Positions 48,257 to 61,361 of a DNA stretch of 64,000 nt are shown one piece after another. A model generated the notes under the pieces. The model worked only from the letters and a program-made list of their open reading frames with translations. It searched no databases and was not told where the DNA came from. Both the position numbers and the translations under genes were made by a program. Origin of the DNA: Podaxis mareebaensis (lineage: Eukaryota > Basidiomycota > Agaricomycetes > Agaricales > Agaricaceae); NCBI GenBank assembly GCA_018524725.1, contig JAEUWP010000266.1, positions 50,103-114,102 on the forward strand, written 5' to 3'. Positions within the stretch are counted from its first letter, which is position 1. Every line of letters starts with the position of its first letter.

Positions 48257-51200
48257 TTATCCCCTCCTTTGCGAAAAGTGTCTCCACTTTTCACTCATCT
48301 TTGACATAGATGATTTCTCCAAAGATGCATTGACAATTGACATTGCATTGGTACTGTGTAGTCAGGATCAGTTGATTCATGTGAGAGATTGGCTGAGGGA
48401 GAGATGCATTTGGATCTTCTCATGTTACACCCTGTCTTCCTCGTTGCCCTAAGATGAGTCTGTTTCCCAGGAAATGTTGAAAGCTAAGCCTTTTGGCTCA
48501 AGACAGGCAAATGATGGATGAAGCATGAGTGGACAGAGTGACAGGGGTGATGGGTTGATCAGGGCAGTACCAGCTATAATGATGTCCTCTGGTGCAAAAT
48601 CAGCAGTGATACCACATACACTAGAATCCCAAGTGTCCTACTGCTCAGCATTTCCAACATCCCATCTTGTATGCTAAGAGAAGTGGTTCCAGGAGAAGAA
48701 GAGCATCTTGAATGGAGAGAGTGCAATGTAAGATTTTCTTGTCCCATTCAAAGATGTGAGTGATGGGGTTGAAGCCTGTTCAGAGGGTTTCAACTACCTT
48801 GTAAAGAGTGGGGAATTGATGTGTATTGGGTCTTTGTGTGATTGGGGTTTCTGCAATCTGTTGGAAAGGGGGGGAATGAATGGATCTAGGTGAGTGAATG
48901 GATCTCTTGGCACTTCTTGGAGTTGGAGGGCTTGATGAGGACCCTCAGTTTCCCAGTTAGCAGTTTGAATCAGTTCAGTGGGTCTTTGTTCTGCATCTGA
49001 AGACTTGGTGGTGTTGGTTTAGATGAGTGAGGAGAGAGTGAAGCTCAGTTTGAGATACTCTCTCTATATACTTGAACATGACATTAACCATGTGTTTAGC
49101 AAAGTTGACCCAGTAGCAATCTCAATGATTGGAAGGGGTATTGTACTTGTGGGAGTGGATTCATTCTGCTGCATTTTGGAGATTGATCCATTGCTCATAT
49201 CCTCAGGGTGGTGGGTGAACTATGGGAGCAGCTGTCAGGGCAGAGTAGAATGGCCATTGATTGTGGGACAAGGAGGGAGGAGGAGGCAGTGTGAATGCTG
49301 GTGGGCTGCAATGATGCACAAAGTAGAATGGAGGGGGATGTTCAAAGGGAGTGTAGTTGTGCAGGGATTGAAGGCTTGATGGGGTTGAAGAAGTCAAATT
49401 GTAAAGGGTCATGAACAGCAGAGCAGAGGGAATAGAGGAGAAAGGAACTCTTGGATCAATAGAGTCAGGAGAGAGGAGGAGGTTTGGGTCAGGAGTCATA
49501 CAGGAATGTTGGCTCATGTTGCTTTGTAGAATGTAAAGGTGATGTTGAAAGGTGGGATGTGGTGTCTCTTCTTATAGTCACAAAGAATTCATCCTGCATG
49601 TCTAGAGAGATTTTCTTTGTCTTCCCATGTATTCTCAGCATATGGTTGATCCTTCCATTTTACAAGAAACTGAAACTTCTTGCCTTTTTGCTGGTGATTC
49701 AACAAAGTTTCTGCTTTGTATTCTTCCTCTTCTTCTACTAACTCTGGTTGTTGCTCATTTGTCAATTGTCCATTTTGCAGCATCTCATGGTATTGTTGTA
49801 GTTTCAAGGCATGAAATGTGGGGTAGATTTTCCAAACACTCAGGAGTTTGAGGTGATATGTGGTTGAACCAAGATGTTTATCCACTGTAAATAGTCTGTG
49901 TTATGAATATTGCAGACTCCGAGATCACCAAGGAGACTGAAGAGACCAAGGAGCAAACTTATAAAGACTGGGGTCTAATGAAGCACATGATGGTTAGCCT
50001 CTAGCAGAAAACAACAGAGCTTTGGCAGATACTAGATTGGGAAATGTGTGAAAAGGTAGATGAAGTGTGCCAGTATCATGGAGTTTACTTCCCTTGCAAT
50101 GATGACTTGTGATGAATGCTAAACTTACTACTTCTATTCTTAGACACTTTCTATTCTTAGGACCAGGTATAAGTTTTGTCTTCTCTGTTATACTTGTGCC
50201 ACATCAATTATGCTCACTTCTGCAGACTTTTGTCTCCTGTCTTATGCTCTCCACAATTATGCCTTATGCATCTATGCCCTATGCCTCTCTCCTTCTATGT
50301 CTCTCATGGTATTCATCTTCTATGTTACAATTGATCTACTTCCTAAACTAGTCAATTGGACTTGTATATGTATGCCACTTGGACATGTAGATTAGCAAGT
50401 CTAATCTTAACATGTGTTACCTCTTCTTAGAACATACAATACTTCCTTGAACACCAGTAGCCCATTAAAGTCTATATCTCTTTGCCCTTGAAGATAGCTT
50501 TTCCTCTCAGGCTTCTCATCAATGTCTTGTCCTATGGAGTGTGTGATCTATATGAGTTTGCTGCCTAGAGACAACATGAACAGCCACCTGAGGTTAAACA
50601 GAGCAGCTCCTACCAACCTGTATAGGACTAGGACCTCTGCTCATCTCTCTTACAAGGATAGGCTCCAACTTAGGCATTGCCCAGCCAAAGAAGAAACCTT
50701 GTAACAGTCTGTATCTCTGAGGTTTGATCTTTGACAATGCTTCTTTGGTTGCTAGGTTCAATCCATCTAGCCAAACCTTGTCACCTTCTTTGTACTCTTC
50801 TGTTTTTCCATCTTCCTTCTGTTTCTTTGATTCTAGTGCCTTTTTGATCCTTTGTCTTTCTTTGTCTATGGTTCACAGAATGTCAGTTGATCCTGGTGCA
50901 TTTATAGCATCTAGGAGAGATGGGACATGTGGTAGGATGAAACCAAAAAGTGTTTTAAATGGTATTGACTGTGCCTCCCCATGCAGTGACAAATTGAATG
51001 AAAATTCAAAGAGGGGAATGAATCAGAGCCATGCCAATAGTGAAGAAGAACAATATTTTTGAAGATATGTGCTGAGTTCCTGATGCATCTATTCAATCAC
51101 TCCATTCATCTGGGGGTGATAAGTGGTAGTAAACCACATTTGGACACTGAGTGATGAGAACAGTTGTTTCTTGGCAGCAGATGACCATTGAGGATCTCAA

Positions 51201-52822
51201 TCACATAGAATAGTCTGTGGAAATCTGAAATGATTGAAAACATGAGATAAGAGAAGATTGAAAATGTCATCACCAGAAATAGTCTTAGAACAAGGTACAA
51301 GAATAATGAATTTCAAGAAAAGGTCAATAATGGAAAGAACAGAATTGTATGAGGATATTTTTAGGAAGATCTGTTATGAGCACACCTGCAACCTCCTGCC
51401 AAAATGTTATTTATCACACTTTAGTCCATAAGCTTGGACTTCCCAATGCCTCCTACCACACCATCCAAGATACAGGTATACTGGCTGAAGACCCAGCTCA
51501 CTATCACAATGAGGCTTTTGCCAACTGTCATCTTCCTGGTCATACATCCTTATTCTCAGAAGACTGGCTAATGCCTGGACCCATATTCTACTCCACTGAC
51601 TATATGATGACAGAGATACTCCACATCACCTAGAAGAATACTCCCTTCACCCACATCTTTGATCCCAATGGGTTATATGTTCAGACAATTCACAATAACT
51701 TCGACTCCACCTGGGCACATGGTTGGAAGATAATCCCCTATGCAGGAGAGCCTATCATCTTCCTCCATCCACATATGATGTATCCATCCAAGGTCATCCT
51801 GCACATCATCAAGTATGAAGTTGCCTGTAGACTCTACTTTTGAGAAGTAGAAGTCTATCATGTTGATCCTAACTCTGATGACCCTCTGGCCATTCCTCCC
51901 CATTGCACACAGCTTCCACCCCTCTATAGTGTTGACTCCAATGTCCCACATATTGATGAGTCAAATGCTGAAGAACCCACTGTGGATCCCCCTCCCTATC
52001 CACCTCTCTACATCACTACAGACATGTCCTCATTATCATCCTCATCCTCATTGCTGTGCTGCAGTCCAATGCATGAGTCAGACTCTTCTGACTTGCCTCT
52101 CATTGGGAACTTCACTGTTCCTAGTTCCACCTCATCTCTAACCTCTTACTCTTCTGATTCTACCAATGGATGTCTTCATCCCAATATGAACTTGTAATAT
52201 AACTCTCAGTAAATAGTTTCTTTCTCATCTCTATTGCTACAGACTCTTCACCTCATATTCCTGTATATCACCCAAACTCTGACTTGAACTATTTCCTTAC
52301 TTAGTTAGTTTCCTTTCTTGTCTCTGTTTCCATTTTTGTCTTAGTTCTATTTCTATGTCTCTCCACTCCATAGCCTTGCTTCTATTGACTCTCAGACTTG
52401 CAGCATTACTTCATCATAGTTACCTCTTTAGGACTTTAGAAGTAGAGCTTAAATAGCTGCCCATGTAAACTGGAAGTGCAAGCTTTCTACATTCTTAAAT
52501 CACTCAGTTAACTTGCTCTTAACTCTGTAATTGATGTTAGTTCATAATCAGTGTGGTAGTAAACATTCTATTGGTCATACTCTCAACTTATAGATGTTTG
52601 ACCTCTAAGTGTGCTCAACTGGACACTTGCCTTGCCACCTTCTTATTGTGATCCTTCTTGCTAGATCCTAGTGCCTCTGTGAACCATGTAGTAAGATAGC
52701 TGCCCCTTAGCAAAGCTTAGGTGACCAGTGATAAGGACCAACCTAACAAGATCTGTTATGAGATCAATTGTAATGTGACAGAAGGGAATGGACATATCAG
52801 TAGGAGTAGCAGATTGAGGTGA
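48257..52822 (-). mobile_element. Degenerate Ty3/Gypsy chromovirus: integrase and chromodomain remnant
   Basis: Minus-strand pol remnant. In order of transcription: integrase core from 52822 (PFCHITIDLITDLP near 52765-52754, continuing after the inserted repeat at 51371 with VPCSKTISGDDIFNLL and FRFPQTILCD, then TTTYHPQMNGVIE near 51080-51130). The integrase C-terminal region follows (EEYKEGDKVWLDGLNLATKE near 50790-50730). Last is a C-terminal chromodomain (49885-49589) with STTYHLKLLSVWKIYPTFHA and FLVKWKDQPYAENTWEDKEN. Frame breaks and stops (for example after TILCD and VIE) show it is dead. No reverse transcriptase of this element was found, so its 5' part is lost. The stretch 48257-49588 is its 3' non-coding part and 49890-50500 is poorly recognisable. 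CpG is nearly absent. Confidence 0.8.
51372..52748 (+). mobile_element. LTR-like repeat, copy 1, inserted in the integrase with exact 5-bp duplication
   Basis: A 1,377-base unit begins TGTTATGAG and ends CCAACCTAACA, with terminal TGTTA/TAACA inverted ends. It is flanked on both sides by AGATC (51367-51371 and 52749-52753), an exact target-site duplication. Deleting the unit and one AGATC makes the interrupted integrase reading continuous across the site, so this is a genuine insertion. Its size, ends and duplication fit a solo LTR or a small non-autonomous LTR-type element. Inside, about 51400-52197 on the plus strand, is a protein-like frame shared with copy 2, broken here by TAG at about 51631 and TGA at about 51841. 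Confidence 0.75.
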
Positions 52823-54202
52823 TGTTATGAACTAGCCTGGTACCTCCTGCCACAACATCATTTATCATGCTTTAGTCCATGAGCTTGGACTTCCCAACAC
52901 CTCCCGCTCTACCACTCAAGATATGGGTATACCAGCTGAAGACTCAACTCACTACCATAATGAAGCTTTCACCAACTGTTGCCTTCCTGGCCATACTTCC
53001 CTATTCTCTGAAGACTGGCTGATGCCTGGACCAATCTTCTACAAGACTGATTGCATGATGACAGAAATATTACGCATTGCCTGGGAGAATGCTCCCTTCA
53101 CCCATGTCTTCAATCCTGATGGGTTATATGTTCAAACAATTCACAACAATTTCAACTCTGCCTGGGCCCATAGTTGGAAGATGATTCCTTATGCTGGAGA
53201 ACTGATTGTATTCCTCCATCCCTATATGATGTATCTGCCTGAGGTCATCCTGCACATTATCAAATATGAAGTCACCCATGGATTCTACTTTCAAGAAGTA
53301 GAAGTCTACTGCATCAATCCTAACTCTGACAACCCTCTGGCCATCCCTCCCTATTGCACCCAGCTTCCACCCCTCCACAGTGTCAACTCCAATGTCCCAG
53401 GTATCAATGAGTCAAACCCTGAAGAACCCATCAGCAATCTGCCACCATACCCACTGCCCTACATCACTGCTGACATATCATCATCATCATCATCCTCTCC
53501 ACACCACAGCCTTATCTTCTCTCATGAGTCAGACTCCTCTGACTCAATGCCTCTTGCAGGGAACTTCACTGTTCCCAGTTCCTCCTCATCTCCCGACTCT
53601 TAGTCTTCTGACTCCTCTGATGGACACCTTCATCCTGATATGGACTTGTAATATGAACTAGTAAATAGTTTCTTATATCTCATCTACAGACTCTTCACCT
53701 CATATCTCTGTATCACAGATAAACTCGGACCTGAACTATTTCCTTAGTTAGTTTCCTTCCTTGTCTCAGTTTCCATTCTTGTCTTAGTTCCTATTCCTAT
53801 CTCACTCCACTCCATAGCTACACTTCTATTGACTCTCAGACTCATAGCCTTACTTCATCATAGTTACCAGATTTGGACCTTAGAAGTAAAGCTTAAATAG
53901 CTGCTTGTGTACTGGAAGTGCAAGCTTCCTATATTCTTAAATCCATCTCAAATTTCTGGATATTGCTCTTGCTTTATCTCTGGATTGATGTTAGTTCACA
54001 ATCAGTGTGGTAGTAAACTTTCTATTGGTCATATCCTTGACTGATAGAAGTTTGACCTCTGAGTGTGCTTAATTGGACACTTGCCTCACCACCTACTTAC
54101 TGTGATCCTTCTTGCTAGATCCTAGTGCCTCTGTGAACCATCTAGTGAGATAGCTGCCCCCTAGCAAAGCTTAGGCAACCAGTGATAAGGACCAACCTAA
54201 CA
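52823..54202 (+). mobile_element. LTR-like repeat, copy 2, with intact ~226-codon internal frame
   Basis: This is the second member of the same repeat family, about 1,380 bases, from TGTTATGAAC to CCAACCTAACA. It is alignable with copy 1 along its whole length with frequent C/T and G/A differences. Flanks are GGTGA and GGAGA, not an exact duplication; the right flank runs directly into a retrotransposon LTR, so this end may be rearranged. The plus-strand frame 52923-53603 encodes blocks such as HTSLFSEDWLMPGPIFYKTD, VQTIHNNFNSAWAHSWKM and EVEVYCINPNSDNPLA, then a Pro- and Ser-rich end. I do not recognise the protein family. Confidence 0.65.
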
Positions 54203-54697
54203 GGAGAAGGATACCACATCAATACATAGCACAGAGAATGTGAGTATGGTGTTAAGATATCATAGAGAATACTGAACAAGTGTGATAGAGTAGAGACCGA
54301 AATTTGGATGGCATCAGTATGCAAGTCTTTAAGTCAGAAAATCAAAAGTTTTAAAGAAAGTCAGGATGATATTCACTGCTCTACTACAAACATGAAGGCC
54401 ATTTTTATAGGCTAGTGATGGTGAGTGGAAGGGGTGGCTGTCTGAGTATGTATGTCTCTATAAAGGTTTCTAATGAATATGGTATGGAGAGGGATTCAAT
54501 GGTGGCACCTATTTTTGTAAAGTTTAAAAGCAGTGAATATCCTATGTTATGGAAGTCCTATGCCATGTGTCTGAGACTGAGTATTGAGGGGGGAACAGAG
54601 TGCAGTGCAGTGACAGATTGGGGAGCAGAATGTTTTACTTGCTTTGACAACTCAGGAGGAGTGAGCCAGTAACTGATTTCATGGGCAACTGGTTTGC
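54203..54697 (-). repeat. Left LTR (3' LTR) of the second Gypsy element, truncated on its left
   Basis: Bases 54203-54459 match 61457-61707 closely, starting GGAGAAGGATACCACATC and ending GGCTGTCTGAGTATGTA. This is the expected pair of LTRs flanking the minus-strand element between them. The left edge abuts the 1.38-kb repeat and lacks about 95 bases present in the right copy. The inner edge is not exact; a purine-rich stretch on the minus strand near 54698-54720 is the likely polypurine tract. Confidence 0.55.
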
Positions 54698-57600
54698 TCT
54701 CCCTATATCTCCCAGGAACCTTTTGTGCTGACCTCCTGGTCAGCCAGTGGTGCCAGTGCAGGGGTATGAGCTAGGGTGTTGAGATATAAGGTATATGCCA
54801 GTATGAGGGCAGCAAATGTGACTGTGGCTGAATGTGCAAATTGTGGGAGCAGGGAGGAGGTGAGTGTAGTTGGAAGTTTGGTGTGATGAAGAGTGTATGT
54901 GATGTGGAACATGGCCTGAGGGATGATGTTGTGACCTGGATTTGACAAGAGCAGTGTTGCCATGTCAGAGTAGAGGTGAGGTTGTCAGATGCAAACCCAG
55001 TATGGGGATGAACAGGGTGGTTGAACACCTCATTCAACTTGATGGGAGTTACACCCCATGGAAATGTTGAGCCCAAAGGGAGTTTGGAGAAAGGGGGAGG
55101 GAGGGTGGGTTGCAAAATGACATGTGCTGGGGTACTCATCTTCATAACTGGATTTATTTCCTGGCATGTGCAGGTTGGGCTCTTGGCATGTGGTATCAGT
55201 GTCATATGTCATGTTGTCCAGCTGCTCAGGTGTCACATCCATGAGTTTTGTGACTGGGATGGATCAGAGGTCTCAAGGGTGATAGGGAACAAGGCAGAAT
55301 GTGGTGAATCAAAGCTTTGAGATCGAGCCATCAAGTTCTGATAATATGTGTGAGCTGCCTGTAGTCCTCTGTAATATGATCATTGGGCCAAAGTATCATG
55401 GCTTGGTCTTGTTGCTGATGTTGCTGTCATACCATGAGTTTTGCACAAGAACAAGGGACCCAGGGTCGAAGTTGAAGTCTCAGATGGTGTTCACATATTT
55501 CTTGTTATACTCACAAATGGAGGCATATCAAGCCTTGAGAACCATGTCCTTCACCCATGTGAGGTCATGCAGCCATTTCTGTAGTTGGATAGCATGGAGA
55601 GCAATGAGGTTGGGTGTGAGGAGGGGTTTGGTGAGTGCTGGTGCAAGGTAGGTGGCTTCTGCAAGGTTGAAGGGGAGGGGTGGTTCAAGGCCATGAGCTA
55701 TGTAATATGGTGAGTACCTAGTGGACTTCTGTATGGATACTCACTCTGCCCAGAAGACTGAGGGTGCAACAGTGGTCCAGTGAGTTTCTTCTCCTTTGGC
55801 TGCCTTGATAAGTGCTTCTCAAACATTATAGTGGCATCTCTCAACTGGGCCATTAGCTTGAGAGTTGTAGGGTGAAATTCAGATGTGGTTAGTCTTGTAG
55901 CATGTGGAGAGATATTTGGCAGCTTGTACAAATGCAGGCCTGTTGTTAGTTACTATTTCCTCTATGGCTCCCCAGCAGCAAAGTATGTCTTCAAAGATGA
56001 ATGTTCTGAGGGAGCAGGCATTTTCAGCCTGAAGCATGCACCATTCTGGGTATAATGAGAGTGAACAGCACATGTGGACTATGTATCAATATCCATTGGA
56101 GTGGGGCATGAACATTGTGTTGATATACACCTTGTGGAAGAGAGTGAGGGGTGTTGGAACAGTTGGTGGGATATGGAAGTGGTGGGTTAGGTGTGTTTGA
56201 CACTCATGGCACATTTTGATGAACCAGTGGACATCTTGCTCAAGTTCTGGCCACCAAAAGTGATCTAGAAGACAGAGACAGGTAGTGAATATTCCTTTGT
56301 GCCCAAGTTCATCATGGGCTTGCTGTATAAGATCAAATCTCTTCTCTTCTTCTATTACCAGCTTGTGCCTGTTCTTGTTATCCTTCTTCCACAGCCTTCC
56401 TTCTTTTACAAAGAACCCTGCTGTGAGACAAATGAAGTGTATGAAGGCATTGTCCAACATTTCTTGAGGTCACTTGAGGTCAGTGAGGAAATCTTAGATG
56501 TGTCAAAGCTCCACATCATGTGTCTTGGCCTTATTGGATCAGGGAATTGATGGCAGCAGTGCTGACTCATGTACAAAGATTTCAATGTATATGCTTGAGG
56601 GAAGTCTGGTGTTTGATGACTGGCATCTGAGATCTTGCAGGGTAGCTTGTACTGGGCTGATTTCATTGAGGAGTTTGATAGCAAATGTGTTGCACATGTA
56701 TGGCCACCACATGTCATCATCTGAGCTACTGGTCAGTTGTGCTGGCTGCTGGAATGTTGAGACTGTGAAAGCATTGGCAGAGTTGATCCATTCTTTGTAG
56801 TTGTCAGTGTTCTGGGGGTCTTCTGGAGCTCAGAGTCATCGAGATAGTCTGTCAGGGCCATGATCTTTTCCTGGAACATGTTGAAGGTGAAAGTTGAAGA
56901 GGAGGATGGCAGCAATCCAGCAGTTCATCAAGGCATTTGGTTGTATATCAGGGTTGTTGATCATCCCCTTGATGTACTTCATGTTGACCTCTATAACCAG
57001 ATTCTTTGCTCCAATGATCCATATCTTGGCATCCTTGAGGGATCTGAACACACTGAATAGTTCTAGTTTGGCTTGTGAGTATCATGCCTCCTGTTCATTG
57101 AGTGTGATCAAGCCAAATCTTGAAGAGTAGCATTTGTTGTCATCACTGAGCTAGGATAGGATATAACTGACTGCAATCTGTGAGGTGTCGACAGCTAGGA
57201 TGACTTTGTTAGTGGATTCATAGTCAATGGCACAAATGGCAGGTGAATTTTTGGTGAGCATTTTGAGTTCCTCCATGGCAGCTTGTTCCTCATCCCTGAA
57301 CTCAAAGTCTATGCCCTTCTTGGTGAGGTTTACCAGTGGGCAAGCAATTGTGGCAAAGTTTTTGATGAACATGTGGATTGTCCCTATCATGCCTAAGAAA
57401 TCTTAGACCTCTGTGAGGTTTTGGCATGGTGGCCAATCTGTGATTTTCTGGATTCAGGCTGTATCTGGTAGGTGGCCTTCATAAGTACACAGGTGGCCAA
57501 CAACAACAGCTGAGGGTGTGCAAAAATGTGACTTCCTGGCTGAGAATGTTCCTCCTGCATGCTTGATACATGGGAGGATCCAGTTAACATTGTTGAGGTG

Positions 57601-60600
57601 CTCCCATATGAATTTGCAGATCTTGGGGTTTTCTGGGATGGTCTCAAAGCCATTAAGAGTCTCATAACAGGTCTTTGGACCTTTGACAGGAACATCATTG
57701 ACAAAGGGCATGGTGATGTGGGGTATCTCTGGCTGGAGGAGGTGTGTGAGGTCACCTTGCTGGATTTGCATTGAGTTGGTGTACCCCATAGGAATAGATG
57801 TGAGGTGGAGGGTCCTGACTGGGCATTGGAATATCATGAGGTCCCTAGACTGTGGGGCTAGTGAGCATTGATTGAATCCAACAAATAAGTCAAAAATGGC
57901 ATAGCATCCACATCCACCAAATGATTCTGCATAGAGTTTGATGGTTGGGGGTAGTCCACTATCTTTGATGGTTACCATGTTGAGTGGTTGGAGATCATGG
58001 ATGAGTCAGAGTGATTTGCTGTCTTTCTTGAGTACACAAAACCAGTGCAATCAGTAAGATGAGTTGGATGGTTCATATACACCAGCTGTGATTTTGGCCT
58101 TGATGATATCAACAACTTGCTGATATATTCTGGGCAGTATCAGGATGTTCCTGCATACCCATGGAATGTGTTCAATGGTTGGAATGGTTACCAGGTCAAA
58201 GTAGTCTTCAGAGAACTTTCCCTTTTCTTCTTCAGTCCAGGCAAAGGCAAGCTCCTGAGTTTTGATGAGGTGGTGGATGAGTTGCTCTCCTTTGGCTGAG
58301 AGGAACCTGTCCTCATTGACTCACATATTGTTCCTTCATTCAATGGTGTAGCAGCTGCCTGGTGTGAACTCTGGTGGGTGGAATGGAAGTGTCAGCATGT
58401 CTTCAAGTGGGTCAGAAGGTATTCAGCAGATGATTCTGAAGCCTTCCAGAAGGGTGGTGGCAACAGGTCAGATGTGGTTAGTGACTTTCTTGTATGTGAG
58501 CATTGAGGTTTCAAGGCTATGAATATGTGAGATATTAGTGAGTGATATTTCATAGATTTCAAGAGGTTTGTGAATGGGGGAAAATGGGGATGCAGTAAAT
58601 GCAAGAGGTGATATCATATAACAGTTTAGGGGAATGGTTGATAGGGTGGATGTTTGGGTACTCATCACATCTCCTTGGCTGTACACAGCTGAATCCTCAA
58701 CCTTTAAAAACCTGAATTGTTGTTGTGCATTGGTTGAACACAAGGCTGGGTGGGAATTGTGAATGTGTCATATGTGTTTGGGTCCAGGAGGGTGATGTGG
58801 GAGTCTCCATTAGTATAGTGGTGTGTCCAGGCTTCTGTCAGTGTAAGGAATGGGTGACTGAGAAGCATCTCATATGATGCATTTTCCACTACTTGTACTT
58901 GGAGGTAGAATGTACTGTAGCCAATGTGAGCAGGGAGATCATGGATGAGGCCCAAGGTAGCTTCCTTGGTCGAATTGGCAGATTCCATGACCATTGTTTG
59001 CATTGAGAGGAGTGGTAGGCCAAGCTGTTCCCATACATCTTGTCTGATGGCCATGATCTGTGAGCCTTCATTGAGTATTGCATTGACTGTTATTTGACTA
59101 TTTAGTTCCAACAGAATAGTTTGCAAGTCTTCAACTTGGTTAGCAATGACACAGGGGTTGGGTGAGTTAGTGGACTGGTGCTGATAGAAAGAGGATGGCT
59201 CATCAGTGCTGTTGCCCTTTGCTTCCTTGAAGGCAGAAATAGCTGCAGTGGCTCTCACAGGTACACATCATGTAGTAAGTTGGTCTTTGATGTATTTGCA
59301 TATATTAGGCATGACTGAATAAAACTCATGGAGGGTTATTGAGAATGGCATGTCAAGGCTTCATTGGATGATGTTTTGTGTAAGCTGTGGGTCCTCAATG
59401 GGTGTTGAATAGCAATATTAGTTTTGGGTTTGAACTGTCTGTGCTGGTGGTTGTTGAGGTGGTGGTGGTTTGGTTGCTGGTGGTTTCTGGAATGTTGTCT
59501 GTGGAGGGTTTGGTTAGTTTGCCATTGGTTGTATAGTGGACAGTGGCTTGTTGTTGGGTTTTGATGCATTCTTGGTCCAATTGTGAATCTCTTCTTGCTG
59601 TTTGAGTGCTGCCACTGAAACCAATTGCAAGATTTGTAATTCTTGGTCTTCTGTCATGGCTGAGTTGTAGTGTGAAGTCACATGCATTGTCACATTGCCT
59701 TGGAGCACATCAGGCTGGAACTGCTGGATTGGTTCTGTTTCAAGGATATTAGTATGGACTGTCTGAGATGGCACAGGATGACTTCAGTGCCAATTGTCAA
59801 TGCATTCCATAATATTTTGTCCTGGCACCAACTGGGGTGTCATGAGAGAGCCATCTGGAATGTAGATCCAGTTGGTGTTGTCTCATATGCAGAGGCCTCA
59901 TTGGATGTAGTTGGGTATCTTGTCACATCTGCAGAACCTGTGGTTTTCAGAGCAGAAACTGCAACCATTTGATAGTCATCTTGTATGTTGTTGTTCAGGA
60001 GGGGCAGTGGTGTTCAGGTGGGATGTCATATTCCAGTTGATTCTGCCAACTAATCTATCAAGGAATGTGTCAGATACTAAGAACTGTTCTATAGAGGACA
60101 TATCAAAGGTCTCTCTGTGAGCAGGTGCAGGGGGGGTGATTGGGTAGGATGGTGTTGTATGGGAAGCGAAGACAGGGAGGGCCATGGGTGTAGCACCATT
60201 GTTGTCATTGCAAAGGAGAAACTTGGCTGCTTGTTTGATTTCAGTGATATGCCATGTGTCATTGAGAGGACAGAGGGGCTCTGTGATTCAGAGTTGGACA
60301 CAGACTTGGTTGTAGAAGTCAACATGCAGGCCAGCAAGGAACTACTTGCTTTGTTCCCTGCAGGAGATAAGTCCCCTAGATAGTAGCCATTCAGATTTTG
60401 TAAGGAATTGTCAATAGAAGTCACTGAATTGAAATTGGTCTCTCATAGGAATGGCTGCTTGTCATTCAGTGAGGATTTCTAAGTCAGTCACCATATATCT
60501 ATTGTCATCTTCAGCCCTAGGATACATTGAGGTGATTTTGGCCTTGAATCAATTCCAGTCACCTCCAGAGTTCATGGCTGGATGTTGCCAGATCTCTTCA

Positions 60601-61361
60601 TCCTGGCTGTCCAGGTAGCAGAGAGTGTGGTTGATCATCTCATGTGGGCTAACATTGTATTCTTGGCCTAGGATCTCAATTTCATTAAAGAAGTGCTTGA
60701 GGGATCATGGCTGGCCATCAAAGTGAGGAGCAGATCAGTTGAAGGGGCTAGGCATGTAGTGTGTGTGGTGAGTAGGCTGCAGAACATAATAGATTCACTA
60801 GGGAGAGGGAGCTTGTGGTTGGGGTGCTGGGGGATTATTTGTAGGCCATTGTGCAGGTACAAATCTAGGTCTAGTTGGAGCATTCCAAGGCAGAATTGGT
60901 GGGACTTGTGCCTTGGGTGCAGGCAGCTGAGGTGGCAGTTGCAGTTGGTTGCCTGAGATGTATTGTGGTGGTGGTGGCTGCTGCTGTCCTTCAGCAGATA
61001 GGGGTTATTGTAGGTGAGCATTGGGAGTGGCATTTTGAGGCTGGTTGCTGGGTCCTGGTTCTATTTGAGGTAGGTGTGGTCTATTTGTGATGACACCAGC
61101 ATAGATGTCACTGTCTTGAGTGAATTCTAATTGAAAGGGTTGTCCAGACATGGTGGATGAGGTGAGTTGGCTCCAGTGAAGGGTGATGTCAGAATTTGAT
61201 CCCACGTCTGAGTCAGCAGGGAACAAGAGAAATTCTTTGGCAGTAGCAAGTGTGTCATCAGAGATAAGTGTAGGGTCTCAGAGTGAGATGGCAATCTCAT
61301 GTGTGAGATCACACAGAATCCTGGTTTAGAGTGGTTGAAGCCCCTTGTGGTGGGCTCCAGT
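54698..61361 (-). mobile_element. Second Ty3/Gypsy retrotransposon, gag-pol remnant
   Basis: Transcribed right to left. A gag-like region (61312 to about 59990) ends in a zinc-knuckle-like CSFCSENHRFCRC near 59935-59975. An aspartic protease follows (59258-58704) with the active-site triad changed to AILNEGSQI. Reverse transcriptase spans about 58450-57450 with catalytic box FVNDV at 57691-57711 (expected F-I/V-D-D). RNase H / connection is at 57390-56836 (FRDEEQAAMEEL; HVPGKDHGPDRLS). The integrase zinc-binding domain is HDELGHKG...CHECQ (56350-56190), and the integrase core is RPAFVQAAKYLSTCYKTNHI then SPYNSQANG (55970-55850). There are many stops and frame breaks. CpG is nearly absent throughout. 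A primer-binding-site-like TGGAGCCCACCACAAGG on the minus strand at 61343-61359 lies next to the right LTR. Confidence 0.82.

Noticed and set aside
51372..54202. The two 1.38-kb repeats as the LTR pair of a single element with a 74-base interior
   Set aside because: Copy 1 has its own exact AGATC duplication, and the 74 bases between the copies continue the interrupted integrase.
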